From Palsa-504 sp963753225 (GTDB lineage: Bacteria > Actinomycetota > Actinomycetes > Streptosporangiales > Streptosporangiaceae), in contig CAVWBQ010000015.1 of the NCBI GenBank assembly GCA_963753225.1, positions 620,001-684,000 of the forward strand: a stretch of 64,000 nucleotides of DNA. The letters run 5' to 3'. The number at the start of each line of letters is the position of its first letter. The stretch's first letter is position 1. This document shows positions 27,583 through 36,445 of this stretch, one piece after another. Position numbers and translations under genes: made by a program. The notes under the pieces are model-generated. The model did not search any database. It saw only the letters and a list, made by a program, of their open reading frames with translations, and was not told where the DNA came from.

Positions 27583-28530
27583 ATGGACCTAAGGCAAGCA
27601 GTCCGTATCTGGCGGGCGCGGTGGATCTTGACCTCTGTGCTGCTCATTTTGGCAATGGTCGGCGCCGCCGAGGCCGCGCCAAAGATGCCGCGTTACTACC
27701 AGTCGGCTTCCTCCGTGGTCCTGCTGGCATCACGCGCTGCCTCCATGCAGAACGGCGGCAACCCGTTCCTGAGCTTCAGCCCCTCGCTGACTCTGACCGC
27801 CGACGCCGTCAACAGGGAACTGATGGCACCGGGAACCGCCAGGCAGTTGGCCGCACAGGGATTCACCGACTCGTACACCGTCGCGGTCCCGACTTATAGC
27901 ACCTCGACGACCGGATCCGTCCTGCTGGTCACGGTCACGGGCCCGCACGCAGCCCGGGTACAGCGCACGCTCCAGGCGGTGACCAAGCAGATCAGCACCC
28001 AGCTTGCCCAGCTGCAGCAAGGCATCCGGGCCCGCCGCCAGGTGCGCGCCGAAACGCTCTCCTTCACGCCGCAGGCGACGCTCGCCATCAGCCAGACGGC
28101 GCGGCCACTGGTCGTCGGCGGCGTGCTGCTGCTCGTGATCTGCCTCGGGACACCGATCATCGTGGACGGGCTGGTCACCCGGCGGCGGCTCAGGGATCGG
28201 TCGGCGCTCCCGGACCACTCGACGCTCTCTCAGGACTGGGCGCTCTTGAATACCGCGGCCTCTCCTGACCGGTCGGCGCTCCCGGGGGAACCGACCATCC
28301 CGGGGGACCGACCATCCCCGGGGGGACCGACCATCCCGGGGGATCTGGCCTTCCCAGGAGGAGCCACGGGAAGTGCCGATCAGCAGGCCGGGGACCACCC
28401 GGCCCAGGGCGAACCGCGGCTGCCTTCGTCCTCCTGGTCGCCCGCGCGCAATGGCGGCCCGTCACGCCACACCAGGCATCCGGGGCCGAAGGGCAGGCGA
28501 GCGGACCTCGGGGACATCAGCCGTTCATAA
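27583..28530 (+). CDS. Wzz-like polysaccharide co-polymerase protein
   Basis: 315 residues. MDLRQAVRIWRARWILTSVLLILA opens like capsular co-polymerases; the external domain has YYQSASSVVLLASRAAS and NPFLSFSPSLTLTADAVNREL; the second membrane helix is LVVGGVLLLVICLGTPIIV. A cytoplasmic tail with Pro/Gly/Ser repeats (residues ~210-270, low complexity, repeated GDRP/PTIPGD units) follows. No Walker motif is present, so it is not a BY-kinase. It is paired divergently with a similar protein. Role: chain-length control of an exported polysaccharide, by family. Confidence 0.78.
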   Translation: MDLRQAVRIWRARWILTSVLLILAMVGAAEAAPKMPRYYQSASSVVLLASRAASMQNGGNPFLSFSPSLTLTADAVNRELMAPGTARQLAAQGFTDSYTVAVPTYSTSTTGSVLLVTVTGPHAARVQRTLQAVTKQISTQLAQLQQGIRARRQVRAETLSFTPQATLAISQTARPLVVGGVLLLVICLGTPIIVDGLVTRRRLRDRSALPDHSTLSQDWALLNTAASPDRSALPGEPTIPGDRPSPGGPTIPGDLAFPGGATGSADQQAGDHPAQGEPRLPSSSWSPARNGGPSRHTRHPGPKGRRADLGDISRS

Positions 28531-28630
28531 GCGGAAACAAGTGCCTGTGAGGATCCGGTGAGCTCAGTGCACGGCAAGCTGATACTGCCAACTCAAGGGA
28601 CTGCGGTAGCGGTTAATTGGGGGTAATTCG

Positions 28631-29623
28631 GTGAGATATGCGTGGTTGGCGGCGGCCTTGGCCGCGGTTGTCGTCATAGCGGGCCTCACTCTCCCGCAAT
28701 TGTGGGCGCCCCATCGGGCGTCGGTCACTCCTTCGGTCACTCCTTCGGCTGCCCCAGATGTGACGCCGGGTGGCGACATGGTGAACTGTGCCGCCTCGCC
28801 GCACGTGTGCGGGTTCCCTGACGCCACCAATACCGGGTTCTCCCCCACGGCGCACCTGCTGTCAGTCCCCAGCCAGGTCTCCTCCGGGCCCGGCTGGAAG
28901 TACGACCCCCGCGGCTGGGTCGAGGTGTCCGGCAAGGGCGCCAGCCTCAGCGGCCTCTACATCCCCTACAACCTCGACATCTCCGCGTCCAACGTCACCA
29001 TCAACAACGTCGAGGTGGTGGAGACCGCCAACAACCCCGGCATCAGCCTGCGCCACACCAGCAACGTGACCATCGAGAACTCTGACATCTCCAGCCCCTA
29101 CAACACCGGCCCGAACAGGCTCCAGGTCGCCATCAAGGACATCTTCGGCGATTCCACCGGCACCACCATCAACGCCAACAACATCTGGAACACCGGCACC
29201 GCCATCCAGATCAGCGAGGGAAACGTCGAGAACAACTACATCCACAACCTGGGCTACAACACCGGCGATCACATCGACGGCATCGCCAGCGACGCCGGCC
29301 AAGCCGCCCTGACCATCGTCCACAACACCGTCCTCAACTCCCTCACCCAGACCTGTGCCATCTGCCTGTTCGAGGACTTCGGTCCCCAGTTCAACGCCAC
29401 GATCACCGGCAACCTCGTCGCCGGCGGCGGCTACGCCGTGTACGGCGGCGCCAACCCCGGCGGCGCGACGCCCTCCAACATTGTCATCACGAACAACAGG
29501 TTCTCACCGCTGTATTACCCGCACAGCGGTTACTACGGGACGGACACGGCCGTTGCCGCTGGAAAGAACGGCAACGTCTGGTCCGGCAACATCTGGGACA
29601 TGACTCTCAAGCCGATTAATTAG
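28631..29623 (+). CDS. Secreted parallel beta-helix protein, copy 1
   Basis: 330 residues from a GTG with an N-terminal hydrophobic anchor (WLAAALAAVVVIAGLTL) followed by a Thr/Pro/Ser spacer. From residue ~52 there are repeating beta-helix rungs (LDISASNVTINNVEVVE; SNVTIENSDISSP; TTINANNIWNTG; TIVHNTVLNS; ATITGNLVAGGG), the pattern of pectate-lyase-like/right-handed beta-helix proteins. Two Cys pairs (CAASPHVC; CAIC) may be disulfides. Such proteins cleave or modify polysaccharides outside the cell. The domain is nearly identical to copy 2 at 33.1-34.2 kb. Catalytic residues cannot be assigned. Confidence 0.82.
   Translation: MRYAWLAAALAAVVVIAGLTLPQLWAPHRASVTPSVTPSAAPDVTPGGDMVNCAASPHVCGFPDATNTGFSPTAHLLSVPSQVSSGPGWKYDPRGWVEVSGKGASLSGLYIPYNLDISASNVTINNVEVVETANNPGISLRHTSNVTIENSDISSPYNTGPNRLQVAIKDIFGDSTGTTINANNIWNTGTAIQISEGNVENNYIHNLGYNTGDHIDGIASDAGQAALTIVHNTVLNSLTQTCAICLFEDFGPQFNATITGNLVAGGGYAVYGGANPGGATPSNIVITNNRFSPLYYPHSGYYGTDTAVAAGKNGNVWSGNIWDMTLKPIN
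28789..29600 (+). repeat. ~810-bp duplication, copy 1
   Basis: From GAACTGTGCC at 28789 to the end of the helix domain the DNA matches 33307-34124 with only scattered substitutions and a 3-base insertion near the end. The flanking N-terminal anchors are unrelated, so only the domain-coding part is duplicated or homogenised. Confidence 0.9.
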
Positions 29624-29737
29624 CATCATTCTGGGGCGTTAGATGCCCGGCTGCTGCTCGTGTGGGTGAGCTAATGCGATCACGGAGTCTCAATCGGCTA
29701 GCATGAAGGGCTGAGCGCGTAGCGACAAGGGGGAGCC

Positions 29738-30574
29738 ATGGAACCACATACAGCAGGAGGCGTTGGCCGCCTCGGCAAGAGAGTTGCGCCCGTGCTTGCT
29801 CGCGTAGTAAACATGCGGGGTCTGCGCAACCCTACGCGTCTCCTTGGCATTTACCTGGATATCCTGCAGGGCATGGGCTCGGGCACTGGTTGGGACATGT
29901 CCGGGGAGGTGTCCGCAGCACTAGTGTTCCTAGAAGGCGTCACCGATCCCGTCATCTTCGACATCGGCGCCAATAACGGCGAGTGGACGCGCGGGATCTG
30001 GCAAGCGCTCGGTAGGGGACGATACTTCGCCTACGAACCGCAGGAGGCGTGTCTACCTCGTCTGAAGGATTCGTCTATGCCGAAGCTTACGATTGTCCAG
30101 AGCGCGGTGTCAGATCAATCCGGAGAGATGGATCTGTACTCGGATAGCGTCGGCAGCGGCCTCGCATCGTTCTACGAGCGATACGATAGCTATCTCCCGA
30201 GACAAACCCGAGTGGAGCGAGTGCCGGTGACGACGGTCGACGCGGAGCTCAAGGCCCACGGACTGGACCACATTGACTTCATGAAGATAGATGTGGAGGG
30301 CGCTGAACTGCAGGTATTGCGAGGCGCGCAGCACTCTCTAAAGGCTAAGGCTATCCACTCGTTCGCTTTCGAGTTCGGGGGAGCTAACATCTATTCGCGA
30401 GTATTTTTTCGCGACTGCTGGGATCTGATCGCTGATCACGGCTATTCTGTGTGGCGCATCGTCCCCGGAGGTCGGTTGGTTCCAATGTCCGTGTACCGAG
30501 AAGATCTCGAACATTTCCGCGGCGTGAGCAACTATATAGCGTCTGTAATCGGCCCCGACGAGAATAGACGGTGA
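29738..30574 (+). CDS. FkbM-family methyltransferase
   Basis: 278 residues, ATG after GGGGGAGCC. The SAM-binding motif is VIFDIGANNGEWTRG; ERVPVTTVDAEL and HIDFMKIDVEGAELQVLRGA are the FkbM signature. FkbM proteins O-methylate sugars or polyketides; in this region a glycan sugar is the likely target. Base composition and codon use are clearly less GC-rich than in neighbouring genes, a sign of acquisition from another source. Confidence 0.92.
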   Translation: MEPHTAGGVGRLGKRVAPVLARVVNMRGLRNPTRLLGIYLDILQGMGSGTGWDMSGEVSAALVFLEGVTDPVIFDIGANNGEWTRGIWQALGRGRYFAYEPQEACLPRLKDSSMPKLTIVQSAVSDQSGEMDLYSDSVGSGLASFYERYDSYLPRQTRVERVPVTTVDAELKAHGLDHIDFMKIDVEGAELQVLRGAQHSLKAKAIHSFAFEFGGANIYSRVFFRDCWDLIADHGYSVWRIVPGGRLVPMSVYREDLEHFRGVSNYIASVIGPDENRR

Positions 30575-31150
30575 TGGCCTGGGCCTTCGAGAGGTAGGCG
30601 ACGGTCAGCGTCAGCAGCCAGCCGGTGAGTTCTGTCGCATCACGGGACTGATTCGGCTCGGGGCTGGCCGGGGCTTGATGTGTGACACGCTGAGCCGGGT
30701 TGCTTGAAATTCTGATTCAGGTTGAGCAGGCTTGGGCCTTGTGCCCGGCGGGCCTACTGTAACTAACGTTAGGCCCGGCGCTGGTCGCCTTGCCCGTGAA
30801 CTGGCCGGCCGATGAGTGGGCACGCTGGCGAGGCGCTGTTCAACATCCAATAAACAGAACGATGCGTTGACACGTGCCGCAGCCGAGAATATGGCAGGCC
30901 GACTGCCACATCACGCTTTGGACGGCTTGCCGTCCGCGGTGAACTTGCCGTCCGCGGTGAACATGTCGGCTCGCCGAGTCGTGGCTCCCCAGTAGGGGCC
31001 TGAATGCTCACGATCGATCGGTGGTGGCGAACCTGCTCCAGCCGGGCCTAGGCTATGGCACCACGGCCCGAGACACCACCTATCAGGCCCGTCCTGTCCG
31101 ACAGCTGTCAAAGCAGCGCCAGCCCTGCATAGCTAGAAATGAGAATAGCG
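30575..31150. other. Non-coding stretch between two methyltransferase genes
   Basis: No convincing gene. It has a possible hairpin GGGCCTA/TAGGCCC (30750-30756 and 30770-30776) and two direct copies of CTTGCCGTCCGCGGTGAA (~30928-30963). Short frames on the minus strand look like decayed insertion-sequence DNA but I cannot assign a family. Confidence 0.45.
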
Positions 31151-31774
31151 CTACGACGCCATCATTGGCCGCGCGACAATGATGTACTGACTAAAGAGGA
31201 AATCGTCCAGACGATGCGCCGATATTCTCGATATCAGACAGTCGCGGCGGCTAGTGGACTTAATCCCAGTTACAGAATCTACAATCCATCGGTTATCAGT
31301 AAAGAAGTCCACCATCGAACTTCGGGTAAAAAAGCGTAGATGCGTGCGGTCGAGGGTACCGATTTCTGTATAATCCCACTTACCATGGCGCAGCAACGGC
31401 CATACAACCTTACGCCAGTTTCTAACATTTGGTAGCGATGCCACCATTATTCCATTTGGAGTCAATGCAGCGGCAGCCGCGAACAGTGCCTTTTCAGGCG
31501 CAGCCATATGCTCTAGGACGTCCGCGCATAGGACTACGTCGAATCGATCATTGGGGATCGTGCCGTCGGGGAATTCTCCCACAATAAAACGATCGAAGAC
31601 GTCTGTCGCTGCCTGGGCTGACTCCGGATCAGGCTCGACACCCCACAACTCCATCTCAGGGCGCAACTGTCGCAAGGATCTGCAAAATGCACCATATCCA
31701 CAGCCTACATCCCAACAGGGAATGCGCAGTTGCGGGAATGAATGGTAGCAGCTCAGATCGTTCAGAGAGACCAT
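31151..31774 (-). CDS. Class I SAM-dependent methyltransferase
   Basis: 207 residues from ATG 31774, which has GGAGG 8 bases upstream. CWDVGCGYGAFCRSL is motif I, ELWGVEPDP motif II, FDVVLCADVLEHM motif IV, and the chain ends in a beta-hairpin region (FSQYIIVARP). This is the Methyltransf_23 type seen in glycan clusters. GC content is low, as for the FkbM gene. Target unknown. Confidence 0.88.
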   Translation of the reverse strand: MVSLNDLSCYHSFPQLRIPCWDVGCGYGAFCRSLRQLRPEMELWGVEPDPESAQAATDVFDRFIVGEFPDGTIPNDRFDVVLCADVLEHMAAPEKALFAAAAALTPNGIMVASLPNVRNWRKVVWPLLRHGKWDYTEIGTLDRTHLRFFTRSSMVDFFTDNRWIVDSVTGIKSTSRRDCLISRISAHRLDDFLFSQYIIVARPMMAS

Positions 31775-31869
31775 ACTTGAGGCCTCCTGTATCTGCCGTG
31801 TAACGATCATCAGGCATGCAGGCTGCACTTTGCGAGTATTTTCTGAACATAGCGTCCCAATCTATCGAT

Positions 31870-32235
31870 TCATCCGGCGGGAGGCTTAGCTCCCGACGCC
31901 GAGCTGCACCTGGAAAGTATCTTTAACGGATCCCGCTCTGTCAAACTCGCGTGAGACACGGGAGCGCATAACTTCTTTGAGGGCAGAGCAGTGCAAGGCG
32001 GGATTATCGAGAAAATTGCCTGCGGCACGAACTTGAAGACGGCGGGCGATTCCCACGCGTCGCCGGTGTTCTTCTTATAGGCGAGCCCCAATAGCAAGAT
32101 CCGGGACCCGCCGACCGGTCGCCCGCGCTTATCCAGCGCCAGCATTAGCCAGCGGACAACGTAGTCGGGCATGTGGCTGTTGATGTCGTCGGCCGGCTCC
32201 ACGGCCCGGAACCTCTGGCCCAGAGCCCGCTCCAC
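31870..32235 (-). pseudogene. UDP-sugar 6-dehydrogenase C-terminal remnant
   Basis: INSHMPDYVVRWLMLALDKRG and SRILLLGLAYKKNTGDAWESPA are the hinge helix and the start of the C-terminal UDP-binding domain of UDP-glucose/UDP-N-acetylmannosamine-type dehydrogenases. The Rossmann NAD domain with the catalytic Cys is absent upstream, and after ESPA the sequence loses similarity. A deletion remnant of a lost nucleotide-sugar gene. Confidence 0.8.
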
Positions 32236-32531
32236 CCGCCAGGAGGGAGGATCGATAGGCGTGGAGGGGCTGTGCGATCGGGGAGGACACGGCCGAAGGA
32301 TCTTGGAACACTTGACGGGTCCCCGTGGAGGGCTGATACTCCCGGGCTAATTGCGCGTTAATGCACGTCGCTCTTGGTCAGGAAACGCGAAGCGCTGTTG
32401 ACGGTGGAGGGGCCGCCAGGGCTCCGGCGCGTTCCGGACTTATCCTGCTCTGCCCCGGTCAGCGCCATATGGGGTGAACCCGGCGGGCGCCCGGACAGCT
32501 CCCGGGCCGCGGCGGCCTCTCTTCGGCCAGC

Positions 32532-32796
32532 GTGCGCGGCTACCGGGCCCGCCGCGCCGACGGCACCCGGGTCCACCTGCTCGGCGTCGCCGTTTCATGC
32601 CCGGGTCAGGGCACTGCCCTGGCGGCAGTTACCAGCCGGTGCCACCGCCCGCGAGACCGGGCACGGCCGCATCGAGACCCGCACCGTGAAGGCCGCACAC
32701 GTCAGCCGGCTGGATTTCCCGCACGCCAGCCAGGCCATCAAGATCACCCGCTGGCGCCAGGACACCGGTTTCCCGCGATGCTCGGGTCCTAATTAA
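32532..32796 (+). pseudogene. ISAs1-type (DDE) transposase remnant
   Basis: YRARRADGTRVHLLGVA and, in another frame, ARETGHGRIETRTVKAAHV then LDFPHASQAIKITRWRQD match separate conserved blocks of ISAs1-family transposases in the right order. Frameshifts and internal deletion (no KxxHY block between) make it inactive. Confidence 0.65.
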
Positions 32797-32830
32797 GGCC
32801 CGGGCCTTCTTGCCTGGGTCTTTTTCCTGG
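32795..32830 (+). terminator. Palindrome with T-run
   Basis: AAGGCCCGGGCCTT (32795-32808) is a perfect 14-bp palindrome followed after about 10 bases by a TTTTT run. It may terminate transcription ahead of the second beta-helix gene, or be an insertion-sequence end. Confidence 0.35.
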
Positions 32831-32880
32831 GTCCTTTTCCCGGACCTTAAGAATAAGCAGGATGCCCTGCCTCAATCAGG

Positions 32881-33022
32881 CCGAATGACCCGGGCGTAAA
32901 GGCGCAGGGCTGAACGGCCCGGGCCGAATGACCCGGGCGTAAAGGCGCAGGGCTGAACGGCCCGGGCCGAATGACCCGGGCCTAAAGGCTCAGGGCTGAA
33001 TGGCCCGGGCTGAATGGCTCAG
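32881..33022 (+). repeat. 43-bp tandem repeat, three units plus a partial
   Basis: Unit starts at 32881, 32924 and 32967; the first two are identical (CCGAATGACCCGGGCGTAAA is the beginning), the third and the partial fourth are diverged. Each unit holds a self-complementary GGCCCGGGCC core. It lies 120-260 bases upstream of the second beta-helix gene. Confidence 0.85.
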
Positions 33023-33138
33023 GTGGAAAGACTGAAAATGACGTGCCATACGCCCCTGGTGCGCACCCCCGGAGAAAACAGAGAGTGGTGATTAGTTCAT
33101 GTAACAAACGTAGCGTGAATACGAGAAAAGAGAAAGTC

Positions 33139-34152
33139 ATGAGTCCCGACCGGCGATTCTACGGAACAGCAAAAACATTCCTCGCGCGTTCGGTCACCGG
33201 CCCCACCCGGCATGTGACCAGGCTCATCATGGCGGCCGTAACGGCCCTGGCTCTGGGCCTCCTCGCCCTGGTAGTCTTGGTGAACGTCCACGCCAGCGTC
33301 CCGCTGAACTGTGCCGCGTCGCCGCACGTGTGCGGGTTCCCTGACGCCACCAATACCGGGTTCTCCCCCACGGCGCACCTGCTGTCAGTCCCCAGCCAGG
33401 TCTCCTCCGGGCCCGGCTGGAAGTACGACCCCCGCGGCTGGGTCGAGGTGTCCGGCAAGGGCGCCAGCCTCAGCGGCCTCTACATCCCCCACAACCTCGA
33501 CATCTCCGCGTCCAACGTCACCATCAACAACGTCGAGGTGGTGGAGACCGGCAACAACTTCGGCATCAGCCTGCGCCACACCAGCAACGTGACCATCGAG
33601 AACTCTGACATCTCCAGCCCCTACAACACCGGCCCGAACAGGCTCCAGGTCGCCATCAAGGACATCTTCGGCGATTCCACCGGCACCACCATCAACGCCA
33701 ACAACATCTGGAACACCGGCACCGCCATCCAGATCAGCGAGGGAAACGTCGAGAACAACTACATCCACAACCTGGGCTACAACACCGGCGATCACATCGA
33801 CGGCATCGCCAGCGACGCCGGCCAAGCCGCCCTGACCATCGTCCACAACACCGTCCTCAACTCCCTCACCCAGACCTGTGCCATCTGCCTGTTCCAGGAC
33901 TTCGGTCCCCAGTTCAACGCCACGATCACCGGCAACCTCGTCGCCGGCGGCGGCTACCCCGTGTACGGCGGCGCCAACGTCGGCCACCCGACGCCCACCA
34001 ACATCGTCATCACCAACAACAGATTCTCGCCCATTTACTACCCGCACAGCGGTTACTACGGGACGGACACGGCCGTTGCCGCCGCCGGAAAGAACGGCAA
34101 CGTCTGGTCCGGCAACATCTGGGACAACACCGGCACGCCAGTCAGCCAATGA
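33139..34152 (+). CDS. Secreted parallel beta-helix protein, copy 2
   Basis: 337 residues from ATG 33139. An N-terminal basic region and membrane anchor (LIMAAVTALALGLLALVVLV) differ completely from copy 1, while the ~270-residue beta-helix domain from CAASPHVC onward is almost the same. Differences are few (for example CLFQDFG versus CLFEDFG; a changed last rung and end). It would be secreted and act on the polysaccharide made by this region. The start could be further upstream at 33112 or 33043, but the chosen ATG gives a normal signal anchor. Confidence 0.82.
   Translation: MSPDRRFYGTAKTFLARSVTGPTRHVTRLIMAAVTALALGLLALVVLVNVHASVPLNCAASPHVCGFPDATNTGFSPTAHLLSVPSQVSSGPGWKYDPRGWVEVSGKGASLSGLYIPHNLDISASNVTINNVEVVETGNNFGISLRHTSNVTIENSDISSPYNTGPNRLQVAIKDIFGDSTGTTINANNIWNTGTAIQISEGNVENNYIHNLGYNTGDHIDGIASDAGQAALTIVHNTVLNSLTQTCAICLFQDFGPQFNATITGNLVAGGGYPVYGGANVGHPTPTNIVITNNRFSPIYYPHSGYYGTDTAVAAAGKNGNVWSGNIWDNTGTPVSQ
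33307..34124 (+). repeat. ~810-bp duplication, copy 2
   Basis: Second copy of the stretch at 28789-29600. The identity stops sharply at the anchor/domain border on the left and near the stop codon on the right. Confidence 0.9.
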
Positions 34153-34166
34153 CCCACACCACGCCC

Positions 34167-34206
34167 GCGCTGAGCCCCCCTGCCATCAGGCAGGGGGGCT
34201 CAGCGC
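34167..34206. terminator. Bidirectional hairpin terminator
   Basis: A perfect 18-bp stem (34167-34184 with 34189-34206; GCGCTGAGCCCCCCTGCC arm) with an ATCA loop sits between the convergent beta-helix and glycosyltransferase genes. The glycosyltransferase stop codon lies inside the stem. Confidence 0.8.
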
Positions 34207-35108
34207 GGCATCAAGTGAACTGAGCAATTGAGTTCCCTGGGGCGGAGCGAGGGCCGCAGGAGGGCCAACGCGGCGTAGCGTGCATACGGGTAGCCGCGCA
34301 GCCCCCACCAAAACTCGCTGGCGACGGTGAGCCAGTAGAAGCACCAGCTCGCCAGGAGCCCGTGGCGCCGCCGGTACAATCGGACGCGGTTGACGGCCCG
34401 CATCGCGTGCGTTTGATTGTTTCTGCCGGAACCGCCGCCGATGTGGACCGCGACTGATCGCGGCTCGTACCAGGTGCGCTGTCCGATGTCCCTGGCGCGG
34501 AGGGCGAAGTCGATCTCTTCCGAGTAGAGGAAGAAAGACTCGTCCCAGCCGCCAAGCGTGTCGAAGCAATGCCTTGAGATCATGAGGACTGCGCCGAGGG
34601 CCCAGTCGGCGGCATGCGGATGCTCGTATGCCGCCGACTCCCGGACGTACTCCGAGAGGGCGGGATGCTTTGTACTGCCCAGGCCCAGCGCGCGGAGCAG
34701 GGAAGGCTCGCGACGCAGCGAGAATTCCAGGCTGCCATGATCGGACAGCACGCGTGGTGCGACCATGCCGGTACCCGGAGCGCGCAGCGCATCAAGCAGG
34801 GGCGCTACCGATCCAGGGGACAGCCTGGCGTCCGGATTGAGGATCAAGATCGCACTTGCCCCGCTACTCTCCCGGACGCCCCGGTTGATCCCCCCCGCAT
34901 ATCCGACATTCGCGGATTGCACCAATTGGTAATCGTTGCGGTCGAGCAGAATCTTGACAGTGCTATCCGTGGATCCGTTGTCCACAACGATGACATTCGC
35001 GGTGATATTTCCGAGTGCGGCGGGAAGCGAATCAAGCAGATCGCCTATGTCCCGGGCGCTGTTGTGAGTGACTACGATGATGTCAACTTCTGAAGGCACG
35101 CAGCTCAT
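34200..35108 (-). CDS. Glycosyltransferase family 2 (rhamnosyltransferase-like)
   Basis: 302 residues from ATG 35108. VDIIVVTHNSARDI opens the GT-A fold; VIVVDNGSTDST and NVGYAGGINRGV are the nucleotide-sugar site; AILILNPDARL carries the DxD-type motif; GWDESFFLYSEEIDFALR is the acceptor/catalytic segment typical of the WbbL-type rhamnosyl transferases. It adds a sugar to a lipid-linked glycan at the cytoplasmic membrane. dTDP-rhamnose as donor fits rmlAB but is inference. Confidence 0.9.
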   Translation of the reverse strand: MSCVPSEVDIIVVTHNSARDIGDLLDSLPAALGNITANVIVVDNGSTDSTVKILLDRNDYQLVQSANVGYAGGINRGVRESSGASAILILNPDARLSPGSVAPLLDALRAPGTGMVAPRVLSDHGSLEFSLRREPSLLRALGLGSTKHPALSEYVRESAAYEHPHAADWALGAVLMISRHCFDTLGGWDESFFLYSEEIDFALRARDIGQRTWYEPRSVAVHIGGGSGRNNQTHAMRAVNRVRLYRRRHGLLASWCFYWLTVASEFWWGLRGYPYARYAALALLRPSLRPRELNCSVHLMPR

Positions 35109-35190
35109 AATAGGCAAGCTGCTGGCCGGCTGTCGTGCGAAGTGTGAGGATCTCCGGTAATCGCTGTTGCGGCTCGATATTCTGGCAAGC

Positions 35191-36420
35191 ATGCAAAAGG
35201 TGCTGCTGATCGGCATTTTCGATGGCGAAGATGTCGGAGAGGCGTGGCTTGGTTTCCAGTGGGCGAAACGTCTGGCTGCCCGCCATGAGGTGACCATCCT
35301 CACCTATCACAAGCGTGGCAGGAATCCCCTATCTCGCCAACTCCCCGGCGTCCGGGTCGTCGAGTGGCCGGAACCGGCGCTGGTGGGCAAGGCGGAGCGG
35401 CTGAACAGCCTACTCAAGCCTGGGTGGGTGCCGTTCTACGCACGTGCGCGGCGCTGGATCCGTGAGCGCCTGGCTGCGGGAGAACGCTTTGACCTCGCCT
35501 ACCAGGCCAGCCCCGTGGCGATCCGCTATCCCTCGCCGGCGGTCGGCTTCGGCATTCCCTACGTGATCGGCCCGGTTGGCGGCAGCTTGTCCTCGCCGCC
35601 CGGCTTTGCCCTCAGTGAGGACACCGCACCGTGGTATGTGCAACTGCGGCGCCTCGACCAGTTCCGGCTCCGCGCCGATCCGTGGTTGCGGAAGACGTAC
35701 GCGCAGGCGAGCTGCGTGATCGGGATCGCGCCGTACGTCAGGGACGTGCTCGCCGACATCCCATTGCGCCGTTTCGAGGTGATGAGCGATTTCGGGATCG
35801 ACAGCCTTCCCGTCCCTGCTGACCGTGCTACCCGCGACAGCCGGGACATCCGCCTGCTCTTTGTCGGGCGGGTGATCCGGACCAAGGGAGTCAGGGACAC
35901 CCTCCGCGCTCTCAGCATGGTTAAGGACCTGCCCGTGGTGTTGGATGTCGTCGGCGATGGCTTCGACCGGGCTGCCTGCGAAGCGCTCTCGGCGGACCTC
36001 GGGCTCGGTGACCGGGTGCGTTTCCACGGCTGGGTGGATCGAAGCCGGGTGGACGACTTCTACCGCGCCGCAGACGTTTTCGTCTTTCCGAGCTACCGAG
36101 AACCTGGCGGGCTCGCAGTCCACGAAGCCATGGCCCACGGCCTGCCCGTCATCGTGGCGGACGTTGGAGGTCCGGCGGACGCGGTGGACGACACCTCGGG
36201 CATCCGCGTTCCTCCGCACTCGCCAGATCAGTACGCGGCCGACATCGCCGCGGCCATCACGCGGCTGGCCACAGACCGGGAACTCCGGCTCGTCCTCGGG
36301 GCGGGCGCCCGGCGGCGGGTCGCGGAGACCATGCTCTGGGAGCACAAGGTGACCCGCTTGGAGGAGATCTGGGCGGATGTCCTAGCCGAACACGGCCGTC
36401 AGCAAGCAGCTAACCGATAA
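35191..36420 (+). CDS. Glycosyltransferase family 4
   Basis: 409 residues from ATG 35191. N-terminal domain with GWVPFYARARRWIRERL and PYVIGPVGGSLSSPPGF (a motif common in GT4 enzymes of this branch); C-terminal GT-B domain with RLLFVGRVIRTKGVRDTL, VDDFYRAADVFVFPSYREP and the EX7E-like GLAVHEAMAHGLPVIVADVGG. It starts 82 bases from the divergent GT2 gene. Donor and acceptor unknown. Confidence 0.92.
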   Translation: MQKVLLIGIFDGEDVGEAWLGFQWAKRLAARHEVTILTYHKRGRNPLSRQLPGVRVVEWPEPALVGKAERLNSLLKPGWVPFYARARRWIRERLAAGERFDLAYQASPVAIRYPSPAVGFGIPYVIGPVGGSLSSPPGFALSEDTAPWYVQLRRLDQFRLRADPWLRKTYAQASCVIGIAPYVRDVLADIPLRRFEVMSDFGIDSLPVPADRATRDSRDIRLLFVGRVIRTKGVRDTLRALSMVKDLPVVLDVVGDGFDRAACEALSADLGLGDRVRFHGWVDRSRVDDFYRAADVFVFPSYREPGGLAVHEAMAHGLPVIVADVGGPADAVDDTSGIRVPPHSPDQYAADIAAAITRLATDRELRLVLGAGARRRVAETMLWEHKVTRLEEIWADVLAEHGRQQAANR

Positions 36421-36445
36421 ATATCCAGTAAATGGTGCGAATCAA

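Noticed and set aside
28631..29623. Naming the beta-helix proteins pectate lyases
   Set aside because: Rung pattern is clear but no catalytic residues of a particular lyase family could be assigned.
30611..31111. Small minus-strand frames as genes
   Set aside because: No ribosome-binding site, odd composition and no recognisable motif; probably decayed insertion-sequence DNA.
32881..33022. CRISPR array
   Set aside because: Direct 43-bp tandem units without spacers and no cas genes.
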